Origin: an uncultured Bacteroidota bacterium
Lineage (GTDB): Bacteria; Bacteroidota; Bacteroidia; Bacteroidales; P3
Reading direction: 5' to 3'
Assembly (NCBI GenBank): GCA_900545215.1
Contig: UQXW01000005.1
Location: forward strand, 7,525 to 71,524
Length of the DNA stretch: 64,000 nucleotides
Below are positions 9,647 to 19,277 of this stretch, one piece after another. Both the position numbers and the translations under genes were made by a program. How positions within the stretch are numbered: the stretch's first letter is position 1; each line of letters starts with the position of its first letter. The notes under the pieces are model-generated. The model saw nothing but the letters and a program-made list of their open reading frames with translations. It was not told the origin of the DNA and made no database searches.

Positions 9647-10060
9647 ATGATACAGACAAGGAATAAAATCGACCCGAATTTCAATTCGGCTTCCATGTCG
9701 GACTTAGTCTTTCTTTTGTTGATATTCTTTATGCTTACTTCAACGCTGATAAGTCCGAACGCAATAAAGTTACTTCTGCCCAAAAGCACGAGTGGTCAAA
9801 CCATGGCGAAGCAAAACGTCACGGTTTCGATAGATGAGAACAATCATTTCTTCGTTGAGAACAATGAAGTGAGCGAAGCGGAATTATCTAATGTGATTGG
9901 GGCTTTATTGAACGGTGTTGATGATGGAACGGTCAAGCTTCACTCCGATGCAAGCGTCGCCGTGCAATATGTTGTTACCGTAATAGACGCCGTCAACAAA
10001 GTGAACGCTCGGCAGGGAAAGAAACACAAGGTGATTTTAGCCACAGAAGCTGTTAAATGA
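9647..10060 (+). CDS. exbD: ExbD/TolR family biopolymer transport protein
   Basis: The protein has 137 residues, a normal ExbD length. A cytoplasmic stub is followed by one helix at about 18-40 (SMSDLVFLLLIFFMLTSTL), which carries the proton-translocating aspartate D20 in the usual place, and then a periplasmic domain ending at VILATEAVK. It starts 7 bases after exbB and its stop overlaps the ATG of the TonB-like gene (ATGA), implying tight coupling. Confidence 0.92.
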   Translation: MIQTRNKIDPNFNSASMSDLVFLLLIFFMLTSTLISPNAIKLLLPKSTSGQTMAKQNVTVSIDENNHFFVENNEVSEAELSNVIGALLNGVDDGTVKLHSDASVAVQYVVTVIDAVNKVNARQGKKHKVILATEAVK

Positions 10061-10797
10061 TGGACTTCCATAATAATGATACCAAAAGAAAATTGATAGG
10101 AATCGGCTCGACCGTGTTCATTCACGGTTTGGCAGTGGTTCTTCTTTTGGTTCTCGGACTGCGATACCCCGATCCGCCTCCTGCCGAAATAGGAGTGGAG
10201 ATGGATACCGACATGTTAAGCGATATAGGAACGGATACCGATAATGCTGCCGAGGGTGGCGAAGAAGCATTTTCAAAGAATAACAGTTCTTCCGATGAAA
10301 ACAGTGCGGTAACTCAGGATACGGAAGAAACAAAGGTCGTAAGCAGGAACAGCAAAAACAGAAAAGACAACAAAAAGAAGCCTGCTGCAAAAGATATAGA
10401 TGAAAATACCAAACCCAATATAGACCCTAATGCATTGTTTAAGGGAGGTAAGGTAAACAAAGGCACCGGCGGAAATTCCGGAGAGGGGAACGGTAGCGGT
10501 AAAGGCAGTGGCGGAGAAGGCAAAGGCAGCGGTGCATCGTTTTCTTTGGGAGACAGAGGAGCCAAATCCTTAGGTAAACCGAACTCTTCGACGCCGGAAA
10601 CAGGTAATGTGGTCGTTGAAATAAAGGTTGACCAAGAAGGAAACGTCATTTCGGCGAAAGGGGGTGCAAGAGGAACCACTTTATGGGATAGCAACCTTTG
10701 GAGACGTTGCGAACAGGCTGCAAGAAAATCCAAATTCGCCGCAGACCCCGATGCTCCCGAAGTTCAGAAGGGTACAATCACCTACAAATTCAGATAA
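10057..10797 (+). CDS. tonB: Energy transducer TonB-like protein
   Basis: The protein has 246 residues. A short cytoplasmic end and one helix (about 15-37) are followed by PDPPPAE and a long acidic, asparagine-rich linker. A glycine/lysine-rich linker at about 130-170 comes next, then a C-terminal domain (about 175-246). The segment GNVVVEIKVDQEGNV with the final GTITYKFR matches the TonB C-terminal fold. The linker is glycine-rich where the classical type has Pro-Glu/Pro-Lys repeats. An ATG at 10060 directly after the first ATG is an equally possible start. Position after exbB/exbD supports the assignment. Confidence 0.85.
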   Translation: MMDFHNNDTKRKLIGIGSTVFIHGLAVVLLLVLGLRYPDPPPAEIGVEMDTDMLSDIGTDTDNAAEGGEEAFSKNNSSSDENSAVTQDTEETKVVSRNSKNRKDNKKKPAAKDIDENTKPNIDPNALFKGGKVNKGTGGNSGEGNGSGKGSGGEGKGSGASFSLGDRGAKSLGKPNSSTPETGNVVVEIKVDQEGNVISAKGGARGTTLWDSNLWRRCEQAARKSKFAADPDAPEVQKGTITYKFR

Positions 10798-10822
10798 TAT
10801 ACCACCATAAAACAGTATCTCT

Positions 10823-12046
10823 ATGAGAATACTCCATACTTCCGACTTTCATATCGGAAAGAGGCTTTATTCATGCGAGAGACGGGAAGAACAGGAAGCT
10901 GTTCTTAAAGAATTATCGGACGTATGCCGCAGGGAGAATATCGATGTCGTTCTTGTGGCAGGCGATTTGTTCGATAATTTCAATCCGTCGGTCGTTTCGA
11001 TGAGTTTATTGTATGATTCCTTATGTGAGATTGCCGATGGAGGCAAACGTCCTGTCATCTCGATAGCCGGCAATCACGATTCGCCAGACCGGATAGATAT
11101 GCCGGATAGTTTCGCTCGCAAAAACGGCGTGTTTTTTCTTGGCAATTACGACAGTTTGCAGCAGGAAATCAGATTGAATGACAGAATTACAATAGAGAAA
11201 ACGGCTCAAAATTATATGCAGTTGCGGTTTTCCGATTACGATTACCCTTTGCAACTCATCGTAACCCCTTTCGTGAACGAGCAGAGGCTGAAAGAGAAAT
11301 TCGATTTTGAAAACGAAGAAAGTATGTTGAGGGATTACTTGCAGCAGGTTTGGCAACAAACCGTGAAGACTTACGCAACGGAAAGAGGAGTCAAAGTTCT
11401 GATGACCCACCTTTTCGTTTTGAGGGACGAGAACGACACGACTCTCGAACCGGAAGACGAGAATGCCATAAACATAGGCGGATTGTCCGCAATATATGCC
11501 GATAACATACCTTCGGAAATCCAATATACCGCTCTCGGACACCTGCACCGCATGCAGAGAGTGGGAAAGAAGAACGTGTGGTACAGCGGCAGCCCTTTGG
11601 CATACAGTTTCAGCGAAGACGAACAGCAAAAATATTTTTTAATAGCAGACATAGAGCCGGAAAAAGAGCCTGTCATCAAAAAGGTTTCTATACAAAGCGG
11701 CATCGCAATCAAGAACCTGACTGCCGAGAGTGTGGAAGAGGCTTTGAAAGTCCTGTCCGAGAACCAAGATTATTGGGTTCAGCTACGATTGATTACCGAT
11801 AAAGCTATTTCATACGAGCAAAGCTCGCAACTGCATTCCGCCCATGGTCGTCTGCTTCAAATAATCCCCGAAATAAAATCCGAATCCATCGCAGGCAGGC
11901 AAAGAAGCAAAATTCTCGAACTGCAAGATAATCCCGTGGAATTGTTCGGAGAGTTCTACAAAAGTACTCATGGCGGTCAGGAACCCGATGAGGCTTTGAC
12001 GGAACTGTTTCGTGAAGTAATGAATTGCAAGAATGAAACCCATTAA
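10823..12046 (+). CDS. sbcD: Exonuclease SbcCD, nuclease subunit D
   Basis: The protein has 407 residues, the usual SbcD length. It starts MRILHTSDFHIGKRLYS and has the calcineurin-like metallophosphatase motifs in order: DFH at 8-10, AGDLFDN, GNHDSPDR, MTHLF and LGHLHRMQ. These bind two manganese ions. With SbcC it cleaves hairpins and protein-blocked DNA ends. This is of interest because the genome carries many palindromic repeats. Its end overlaps sbcC by 14 bases. Confidence 0.96.
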   Translation: MRILHTSDFHIGKRLYSCERREEQEAVLKELSDVCRRENIDVVLVAGDLFDNFNPSVVSMSLLYDSLCEIADGGKRPVISIAGNHDSPDRIDMPDSFARKNGVFFLGNYDSLQQEIRLNDRITIEKTAQNYMQLRFSDYDYPLQLIVTPFVNEQRLKEKFDFENEESMLRDYLQQVWQQTVKTYATERGVKVLMTHLFVLRDENDTTLEPEDENAINIGGLSAIYADNIPSEIQYTALGHLHRMQRVGKKNVWYSGSPLAYSFSEDEQQKYFLIADIEPEKEPVIKKVSIQSGIAIKNLTAESVEEALKVLSENQDYWVQLRLITDKAISYEQSSQLHSAHGRLLQIIPEIKSESIAGRQRSKILELQDNPVELFGEFYKSTHGGQEPDEALTELFREVMNCKNETH

Positions 12047-15032
12047 ATTAAGCATAGAAGGTGTTTTTTCCTATCGGAAGAAACAGATTATAGACTTTCG
12101 CAAACTCTCTGCGGGAGGCATATTCGGCATATTCGGCAACACAGGCAGCGGAAAGTCGTCCATAATAGAGGCTTTGATATTCGTGCTGTACGGAAAACTG
12201 GACAGAATAAGCGGAAGGCGTGTGGATTTAATCAATCTGAGGAGCGACAAGGCTGTGATAGAGTTCGAATTCGAGTCTTTCGGCAAAAACTATCTTGCCG
12301 TGGCAAATCTCAAACGTACGAAGGACTCTCATACAAGCAAGAGCATGATGTACGTCATGGAAGAGGGCGAATATCGTTCCGTGGGGGAGAATGTGAGGGT
12401 CGAGGATATAATCGGTTTATCCTATGAGAACTTCTGCAAAATCGTAATCATACCGCAGGGCAGGTTTCAGGAGTTCTTCTCCCTCACAGAGGCTGCAAGA
12501 ACGTCCATGCTCAAAGAAATCTTTCCCGCTCTCAGGGAATTCGACCTTACAAACGCCGTCAAAGAATTGCGGGAAAGGACAAAGGCAGATTTGGATGTAA
12601 ATACCGGCAAATTGAACCAGCTTGAAGAATATACGAAAGAGGCCTTTGAAGAGGCATCGGGGCGTTTCTCGCAAATAAAAGAGGCTTTTGAAGAAGCCGA
12701 AAGGCAGAACAATCAACGGAAGCAATCGCTTGCCGAAGAGAAATCTTTGTTGCAGTTATTCGTGGAGAAAGAAAAAACCGCACAAACGAAGGAATGTTTG
12801 GAGCAACAGTTGCCGCAAATCTCCGCTGCGGAGAAAGAATTGAATGATCACGAGGTTGCGACCGACAAATTCAAGGCTGCATTGTCCGTCTATGATGATT
12901 GTCTGCTCCAAATAAAGGATACGGAGACGAAAAGCAAGGAAAATGCTTTCCGCCTTGCAAAAGAGAGGGAAAAAAACAGAGAGGCAAGGCAGGCGTATGA
13001 GGAGATATTGAAAGAAGAGGAGCAAACGCCTTTGCAAAGAGATGAGATAAAGCAGTTGGAGGCTCTTATGGAGTTGCAAAAGGTGGAAGCGGAAAAGGAG
13101 AACCTGAATTTACAACTCTCGCAGCAGAAAGCAAGCGAGGCAAAGGGCAGAGAACTTTCTCAAGATTTGGAGATAAAGAAACAGTCCTTGGAGGTTGAGA
13201 TTGCGAATATGGAAGCAAAATTACCCGACCCTGCAAGGTTTGCGGCAGTAAGGAATTGGTTCTCGGAAATGGACGTTTTATCCAAAGGAGAGGAGAGAAT
13301 AGAGAGAGAACTCGGCGAATTGGAGAGGCAGATGGCCGTGTTGTCCGACAAGCTCGGAATTCCGCAACATGAGGATTTCGCCTCCTCGGCGGAGAAAAGG
13401 CGTATGGATTTGCAGCAAAGGATTTCCGTATTGGAAAACGAGCATTTGAAATATTTGCAGGAGCAGGCGATATGTCGTTATTCGGCTTCGCTTGCCGATA
13501 ACGAGCCTTGTCCTTTGTGCGGCAGCCTTTCGCATCCGAGACCTGCCGACAGGGGCGTTGCGGATAAGCACCTTGCCGAAACGGAAGCCGAAATTCATAC
13601 ATCGAGAGAGCGTTTGGAAAGTTTGAACAAAGTGATTTACAACCATGATTCTTTATCCAAGCAATGCAATGCCAAGAGAGCGGAATTGCAATCCAAGCGT
13701 GGCGAACTCGAGTTGTGGAAGAAACAATTCGTTTGGGCGGAATACGAGGATAAAACCTTTGATGAGGTTAAGGCAATGGAGAAAGCCGATGCGGAATTGC
13801 GGAGCAGAATGGATACAAAGCGGAAAGAATTCGATGCATTGAGGCAACGTTCCGATATGTACGCCAAGCGTATGGGTGAGATAGCAAATGCAATGAATTC
13901 TATACGCAACGAACTTGCCAAGTGTGCGGGAAGAACGGAGCAGTTGCTTGCTGGAGTGAATTCGGACTTGAAAGAAAAGTATTCTTCTTTCAGTCCGGAA
14001 GAACTGAACGGGGAGTGCAAAAAACGAAACGCCGTTTTGGAAAAACGAAACGCCGAAAGAATTTCTCGAAACGCCGTTTTGGAAAATTCAAACGCCGTTT
14101 TAATCCGCTTGGAAAACGATGAGAAACATTACGGCTTGCAAATGTCTCGGCAACAGCAACAAAAGACGGATGCAGAGGAGGTCTTGAAGATTGCTTTGCA
14201 GGAAAGCGGATTTACGGACTTGGAACAGGTACGTCGGATATTGAACAGGAGTATGGATATGCAGGCTGTGAGGAACAAAATCAATGATTTCCGCTCGCAG
14301 AAGAAAATGACGGACAGCCGTTATGCCGAACTTTCGGAGCAGACCGCCGATAAAATCAAGCCTGATGAAGATAAAATCAGGCAAGATGAGCAAATGCTTT
14401 CGCAGAAAGAAGCTGAATTGAAAGCAATGCTGGAAGAAAAAGGCAGAATGGAGGGCAGGGTGAAGCTAATTGAAGAAAAGTTGAGAGAAAAGCATGAATT
14501 GCAGAAAGGATACGATGCATTGCTTGCCCGTTTCAACGGATTGGAGGAATTATTCAATATGTTCAAGGGCGAGAAGTTCGTCAAGTTTATTTCTTCCGTC
14601 TATATAGAACAATTATGTTCCAAAGCCAATGAACGTTTACGCATAATAAGTAATGGAAAGTTTGAAATACGTTATCTGGACAACGGTTTCTTTATAGCGG
14701 ATTACCTGAACGAGGGCAAGACACGCTCTATTAAAACTCTGAGCGGCGGACAGATGTTTCAAGCCTCTTTGTGTATGGCATTGGCTCTGGTAGATACGAT
14801 ACGTTTGAACTCTGACACGAATCAGGATTTCTTTTTCATAGACGAGGGATTCGGAACACAGGATACGGAAAGCCTCGATTTGATTTATCAATCCCTGAAA
14901 GCCTTACGCAAAGAAGAAAAAGTGGTCGGGTTGATAAGCCATAGCGATGTGCTGAAAGAGAAGATAACAAGCAACATCAGCATACGAATGGACGAGAAGG
15001 AAGGAAGCCTCATAGAATACGGCGGTTTGTAA
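12033..15032 (+). CDS. sbcC: Exonuclease SbcCD, ATPase subunit C (SMC-like), carrying a repeat-derived insertion
   Basis: The protein has 999 residues. Walker A GNTGSGKS is at 35-42, followed by a Q-loop-like region, a long coiled coil, a zinc hook CPLC at 493-496, a second coiled coil, the ABC signature TLSGGQMFQASL and Walker B FFFIDEGFGTQD near the end. It tethers DNA and powers SbcD. Residues 664-690 come from the dispersed palindromic repeat: three RNAVL/SNAVL units, one with the peptide EKRNAERISRNAVL that also occurs in Lnt. The insertion lies in the returning coiled coil, where a helix-compatible spacer could be tolerated. All catalytic motifs are intact and the frame is open. Confidence 0.95.
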   Translation: MKPIKLSIEGVFSYRKKQIIDFRKLSAGGIFGIFGNTGSGKSSIIEALIFVLYGKLDRISGRRVDLINLRSDKAVIEFEFESFGKNYLAVANLKRTKDSHTSKSMMYVMEEGEYRSVGENVRVEDIIGLSYENFCKIVIIPQGRFQEFFSLTEAARTSMLKEIFPALREFDLTNAVKELRERTKADLDVNTGKLNQLEEYTKEAFEEASGRFSQIKEAFEEAERQNNQRKQSLAEEKSLLQLFVEKEKTAQTKECLEQQLPQISAAEKELNDHEVATDKFKAALSVYDDCLLQIKDTETKSKENAFRLAKEREKNREARQAYEEILKEEEQTPLQRDEIKQLEALMELQKVEAEKENLNLQLSQQKASEAKGRELSQDLEIKKQSLEVEIANMEAKLPDPARFAAVRNWFSEMDVLSKGEERIERELGELERQMAVLSDKLGIPQHEDFASSAEKRRMDLQQRISVLENEHLKYLQEQAICRYSASLADNEPCPLCGSLSHPRPADRGVADKHLAETEAEIHTSRERLESLNKVIYNHDSLSKQCNAKRAELQSKRGELELWKKQFVWAEYEDKTFDEVKAMEKADAELRSRMDTKRKEFDALRQRSDMYAKRMGEIANAMNSIRNELAKCAGRTEQLLAGVNSDLKEKYSSFSPEELNGECKKRNAVLEKRNAERISRNAVLENSNAVLIRLENDEKHYGLQMSRQQQQKTDAEEVLKIALQESGFTDLEQVRRILNRSMDMQAVRNKINDFRSQKKMTDSRYAELSEQTADKIKPDEDKIRQDEQMLSQKEAELKAMLEEKGRMEGRVKLIEEKLREKHELQKGYDALLARFNGLEELFNMFKGEKFVKFISSVYIEQLCSKANERLRIISNGKFEIRYLDNGFFIADYLNEGKTRSIKTLSGGQMFQASLCMALALVDTIRLNSDTNQDFFFIDEGFGTQDTESLDLIYQSLKALRKEEKVVGLISHSDVLKEKITSNISIRMDEKEGSLIEYGGL
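14021..14102 (+). repeat. Dispersed palindromic repeat, copy 2 (inside sbcC)
   Basis: It contains AAACGCCGTTTT, then the 16-base core AAACGCCGAAAGAATT at 14048-14063, GAAACGCCGTTTT at 14068-14080 and CAAACGCCGTTTTA at about 14089-14102. This is the most complete copy in the window, with four CGCCG units about 20-24 bases apart. It is read in the same frame and orientation as copy 1. Confidence 0.88.
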
Positions 15033-15091
15033 AAACCGTCAGGCGTTTGCATGTATTCGGAATGAGACGTGAAAGCATTCTGTACCTGCAA

Positions 15092-15643
15092 TCAAACTCT
15101 CGGACTGCGAATTTTCAACCTGTGTTTCAGTTGGGCGAAATCGGTAACGCCCAACACTTCCGCCTCTTTCAATAAGAGTTTGGCACAACCCACGGCATCG
15201 GCATCGGATTTGTGATGCTGAAACTCGAAACCGAAGTTGTGGCAAAGATAATCCAAGGAATATTTAGGCGAGTCAGCCCATACAAGGCGTGCAATCTGAT
15301 AAGTGCAGAAGTATCTTGCCGTCGGTAATTCCATTTTGTAATGTCGCAATGTCTTTCTGAGGACATTGATGTCGAAACTCGCATTGTGAGCAATCAGAAT
15401 TTGATTATCGAGATACGGACGCACCTCTTCCCACAACGTATCGAACTCAGGCGAGAACTCGACGTCCTTTTTGTGTATGCCGTGTATCTTTTGGGCATAG
15501 AAATGGAAGTAAGGATAACATATAGGCTTAATCAACCAGTTATGAGTCTCCGTTATTTCGGAATTTTTCACCACAGCAATGCCCAAAGAACAAGGAATGT
15601 ACTTGTCGGCAGTCTCGAAATCTATCGCAACGAAGTCAAACAT
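15092..15643 (-). CDS. DnaQ-like 3'-5' exonuclease
   Basis: The protein has 183 residues and is a single exonuclease domain of the DEDDh type. D8 and E10 lie in AIDFET, D91 in AHNASFD, and H144/D149 in HHKSDAD. This is the proofreading-subunit fold of DNA polymerase III epsilon, but the protein is short and stands alone. It is better described as an epsilon-like exonuclease of unknown DNA or RNA substrate. It is separated from dsbD upstream by a terminator-like hairpin and ends convergently with sbcC. Confidence 0.9.
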   Translation of the reverse strand: MFDFVAIDFETADKYIPCSLGIAVVKNSEITETHNWLIKPICYPYFHFYAQKIHGIHKKDVEFSPEFDTLWEEVRPYLDNQILIAHNASFDINVLRKTLRHYKMELPTARYFCTYQIARLVWADSPKYSLDYLCHNFGFEFQHHKSDADAVGCAKLLLKEAEVLGVTDFAQLKHRLKIRSPRV

Positions 15644-15645
15644 AT

Positions 15646-15677
15646 CGTAAAGAAAGGAAGCCCTTTCGGACTTCCTT
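15646..15677 (-). terminator. Terminator-like hairpin after dsbD
   Basis: On the minus strand AAGGAAG (15677-15671) pairs with CTTCCTT (15660-15654) across a 10-base loop, and a T-rich stretch TTCTTT follows. It lies between the dsbD stop and the exonuclease start. Confidence 0.5.
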
Positions 15678-15684
15678 CGTTGTG

Positions 15685-17757
15685 TTATTTGTTATTGAAA
15701 TTATCCAATCCTTCATCGAGGAACTTGATGAAGTTATCTATGTTCCTGTCGTATGATTTAGGCTCTTTTGTCAGTATGTTGCCGTCTGCGTCCATGAGAA
15801 CGTACAAAGGCTGGGCGTTTGCATGGAATGTCTCTATTTGGAAGATATGATTTTTCTTTCCGAGCGTCTTTATGATTTTTCCATCTTTGGTTTTCACCCA
15901 TTCATTCTCCGGAAGCTCTATATTATTCACGTCCGCATATAAAGCAACCATCACGAAATTTTCCGTAAGTCTCTTCTTGACCTGCGGATTTACCCAGACA
16001 TAGTTCTCCATCTCACGACAGTTCGCACAGGTCTTGCCCGTGAAGTCTATGAACAACGGTTTGTTCACCTTTTTCGCATATTCCTTTGCCTCTTCAAGGT
16101 CGAAAAAGCCCTCGAAGCCCGTAGGCAGGTGCAGATCTTTTGCATACTTTCTGTCGAGCGGTAATCCGGAGACATTCTCAGCCTTTGCAACGCCTTTGTT
16201 CTCAACAGCTATTCTGACCAAATCGAAATCCTGTGTCGTGGCAGGCGGAATGTAACCGGAGATTGCCTTTAACGGAGCACCCCAAAGCCCCGGCAACATA
16301 TAGACTACGAAAGAGAACGTAATCAAAGCAAGGAACAATCGCGGCACACTTATCTTTTCGAGAGGCTCGTCCCCTTTGAATTTCAGCTTGCCAAGAAGGT
16401 AGAAACCCAACATGGAGAATATTACAATCCATAGGGCAAGGTACGTCTCCCTGTCGAGTATGCCCCAGCCGGCAGACAGATCCGCCATGGAAAGGAACTT
16501 CAAGCCCAAAGCGATTTCAATGAAGCCGAAAACAATCTTCACGGTGTTCAGCCACGAACCCGATTTCAATTTTTTCAAAGCAGCAGGGAACATAGCCAAA
16601 AGAGTGAACGGTAAAGCGAAACCCACAGCGAAACCGAGCATCGACACAAGGAATACATAGCTGTTGCTTGAACCCGAAGCCATTTCAATCAAGGCTGCAC
16701 CCAATATGGGACCTGTGCAAGAGAATGACACCAATACTGTTGTCAAAGCAATGAAGAATGTTCCGAGATAGCCTCCCTTGTCGGCGTTCCTGTCCGATTT
16801 GTTTATCAACCCGCTCGGCATCGTTATCTCGAACAGTCCGAAGAAAGAGAAAGCAAATATCATGAAAACGATAAAGAAAATCAGGTTCGGTATCCAGTGA
16901 GTGGAAATGATGTACATTGCATCTTCTCCGAGCAAAAGAGTAAGCGTCAAACCCAAAACGGCAAACATGAATACTATGCTTGCTCCGAAGAAATAGGCTT
17001 GGTGTCTTCCTTTTCTGCTTGACTTGTTCCCTTTCATGAAGAACGAAATCGTCATCGGTATCATCGGGAATACGCAAGGTGTTATCAAGGCTAACAGTCC
17101 TGCCGTGAAGGAAACGAGAAATACGGTAAGCAAAGACTTGTCTTTATCTGCTTTCTGTTCCGTTATTTGAGCCGTTGCGTTGCTTAATGTGTCCTTTTTG
17201 TTTGCAAGGACTGGCTTTTCTTCGTTTGAAACGGTGTCTTCATTCTGGCTTGTGTCCGTCGGTTCGTTTTGAACGAGCAACGGAGTTTCCGCAAAGTGCG
17301 GATTGCCTTTCACGTTAAAGGAATAGTCAACCTCGCTCGGCGGAATGCAACTGCCCTTTTCGCATAATTGGAAAGAGACTTGTCCTCTTACATGAAAGTC
17401 TTTGTTTGTCTTTATTTTTATTCTTTGACGGAAAGTAACGCTCTGCTTGAAAAATCGAGAAGAGTCCTTTTCGAAGACATCGTATTCCGATATTGGTACA
17501 GGTTCTTTCACTCCCCCTATAAGCTCATAAGCATTGCTTTTCTCGAAAGTAAAAGCAATCGGAAGTTCTATGCCTTTGGTGTGTTGCGAATAGATGTGCC
17601 AGTCTCCGCTCAGCTTGCAATGCAATACCAATTCGGCGACGGAATCATTTATTTTCTTCGTTTTGAAGTCCCATTTTGCAGGACTTTGTGCATGTATTCC
17701 GAGAGCAAAGAACATGTTCGCCGACAGAATGATGCAAAATAGTCTCAGGTTTCTCAT
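15685..17757 (-). CDS. dsbD: Protein-disulfide reductase DsbD-like (thiol:disulfide interchange protein)
   Basis: The protein has 690 residues. A signal peptide (to about residue 24) is followed by a periplasmic N-terminal domain (about 25-150), an acidic linker, a membrane domain of about eight helices (about 205-500), and a C-terminal thioredoxin domain with C577-A-N-C580. The membrane part contains the redox cysteines in LITPCVFPMIPM and FSCTGPILGAAL. It passes electrons from cytoplasmic thioredoxin across the inner membrane to periplasmic partners. It starts 27 bases after the EnvC-like gene, so the two are likely cotranscribed. Confidence 0.92.
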   Translation of the reverse strand: MRNLRLFCIILSANMFFALGIHAQSPAKWDFKTKKINDSVAELVLHCKLSGDWHIYSQHTKGIELPIAFTFEKSNAYELIGGVKEPVPISEYDVFEKDSSRFFKQSVTFRQRIKIKTNKDFHVRGQVSFQLCEKGSCIPPSEVDYSFNVKGNPHFAETPLLVQNEPTDTSQNEDTVSNEEKPVLANKKDTLSNATAQITEQKADKDKSLLTVFLVSFTAGLLALITPCVFPMIPMTISFFMKGNKSSRKGRHQAYFFGASIVFMFAVLGLTLTLLLGEDAMYIISTHWIPNLIFFIVFMIFAFSFFGLFEITMPSGLINKSDRNADKGGYLGTFFIALTTVLVSFSCTGPILGAALIEMASGSSNSYVFLVSMLGFAVGFALPFTLLAMFPAALKKLKSGSWLNTVKIVFGFIEIALGLKFLSMADLSAGWGILDRETYLALWIVIFSMLGFYLLGKLKFKGDEPLEKISVPRLFLALITFSFVVYMLPGLWGAPLKAISGYIPPATTQDFDLVRIAVENKGVAKAENVSGLPLDRKYAKDLHLPTGFEGFFDLEEAKEYAKKVNKPLFIDFTGKTCANCREMENYVWVNPQVKKRLTENFVMVALYADVNNIELPENEWVKTKDGKIIKTLGKKNHIFQIETFHANAQPLYVLMDADGNILTKEPKSYDRNIDNFIKFLDEGLDNFNNK

Positions 17758-17784
17758 GATGATTTGTTTGTTTGATTTATACTC

Positions 17785-19104
17785 TTACTTGCTTAACCAT
17801 ACGGAAGGGTTCAAGTGATGGGTTCCCTTGAAGATTTGGAACTTGAACTCACTTACTCCGTCTTCGTTGGTGTTTACTATTCCTATTGTTTGTTTTGTGG
17901 ATACTTTCGAGCCGCTTTTGACGCTTACGCTCTGCAAATTGGCATACACCGTCATATATTCGCCGTGGCGTATTATGACAACCATTCCGGCAGGTCCCTT
18001 TGCAACTCTTGAAACCTCACCATCGAAAACCGCTCTGACCGCAGAACCTTTTGTCGTCCTTATGTCTATTCCTTTATTTTCCACTTGTGTTCCCTTGATT
18101 TCGGGGTGTGCGTGAACGCCGTAGGAAGAAACGACGACACCTTTCACTGACGGCCATGGCAATTTGCCTTTATTCGCTTCGAAATTGCTCGACAGAGTAA
18201 CCTCCTCCGGAGTCGTGGCAATGGTATAGTTCTTCTTTTTTGCCGTTTCCATTGCCGCTTTATTCGCTGCCACTTGCTTTTTATCGGCAGAGGAAGAATT
18301 AGCCTGAGCTTGCATTTTCTTTTTCTTGGCTGCCGCCAACTGTTTTTGCTTCTGCACTTCCGCTGCTATGGCATTGTCTATCTGCTTCTGCAGTTTCTTG
18401 ACCTGTGCTTGCTTGTTTTTGAGATTTTTCGTTATTTGTTTCTCCTGCTTTTGCAGACTGCGGACTGTCTTTTCTTTCTCGGTCTTTTCCTTGTTCAAAG
18501 CATCTTTGTTCTTCATCTCCTGTTGCAACAAAGATTCCTGATTGGTCTTCTTGATTTCCAATTCATTCGTACGCTTCGACAATTCGTCGGTTTTCTTCCT
18601 TATTTGCAGTAATTTCTTTTTCTGCATGTCGCCGAACTGACGGAAAAAAATGTATCGCTGATATGCTTCCTTGTAATCCTTTGCCGCAAAGATGAAAAGC
18701 AACTTGTCCGTTGCCGTTTTGTTCCTTTGGGCATAGCGAAGCATTTGGGCATAGCTTTCTTTCAAGCCTTCGATTTCCTTGCATAGCTCGCCTATGGACT
18801 TTTTCGTGCTTTTGATTTCATTGTTCAGCATGCCCATTTGGGAAGATATGTTCTTGATAAGCCGTTGTCTGCTTTTAATCTTTTTTTTCAGTACTTGCAG
18901 TTCCGAGGTGGACATTCTCTTAGTTTTCTTCGTTTCTTTCAAGATGGCATTCATGGAAGCAATCTCCTTTTCCAGTTTTGCCTTTTGTTTTTCCAACTTA
19001 TTGCGATCCTGAGCAAAAGCGGCATTAAAGGAAACTACCGTCATGATTGCTGAAAGTATGCAGATTACAAGCGGCTTAAAGCAGATATGTTTATTCAAGG
19101 GCAT
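17785..19104 (-). CDS. EnvC-like murein hydrolase activator (degenerate M23 domain)
   Basis: I choose the ATG at 19104 because it starts a signal peptide (MPLNKHICFKPLVICILSA...AFAQ). The frame extends to 19158 but adds 18 residues without signal character. The 439-residue protein has a long coiled coil (about 25-240), a lysine-rich linker and a C-terminal LytM/M23 domain. In that domain the zinc-binding H-x3-D becomes N-KGID, and the second motif reads RHGEYMTVYAN where H-x-H would be expected. It should therefore lack peptidase activity, as EnvC does, and act by activating amidases at division. The neighbour dsbD is also a periplasmic protein. Confidence 0.88.
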   Translation of the reverse strand: MPLNKHICFKPLVICILSAIMTVVSFNAAFAQDRNKLEKQKAKLEKEIASMNAILKETKKTKRMSTSELQVLKKKIKSRQRLIKNISSQMGMLNNEIKSTKKSIGELCKEIEGLKESYAQMLRYAQRNKTATDKLLFIFAAKDYKEAYQRYIFFRQFGDMQKKKLLQIRKKTDELSKRTNELEIKKTNQESLLQQEMKNKDALNKEKTEKEKTVRSLQKQEKQITKNLKNKQAQVKKLQKQIDNAIAAEVQKQKQLAAAKKKKMQAQANSSSADKKQVAANKAAMETAKKKNYTIATTPEEVTLSSNFEANKGKLPWPSVKGVVVSSYGVHAHPEIKGTQVENKGIDIRTTKGSAVRAVFDGEVSRVAKGPAGMVVIIRHGEYMTVYANLQSVSVKSGSKVSTKQTIGIVNTNEDGVSEFKFQIFKGTHHLNPSVWLSK

Positions 19105-19277
19105 ATTCCGAAGTTTGTTTTCAAACTTCAAAATTACGAATAATCCTTGAAATCGCAAGTTTCTATGCTGTTAAACGGCATTTCGTTCCCTTTTTTCTTC
19201 GGTTTATTTCCGGCAACAGCCAAAGCAAAAACCTCATTTGCCACAATCCCTCCGATGAAACGCTGATTCGAGAAATT

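Noticed and set aside
10430..10560. Glycine-rich run in the TonB-like gene as a repeat element
   Set aside because: It is an ordinary low-complexity linker between the membrane helix and the C-terminal domain; the codons vary.
15341..15850. 169-residue plus-strand frame
   Set aside because: It is antisense to the exonuclease and dsbD, which have clear motifs.
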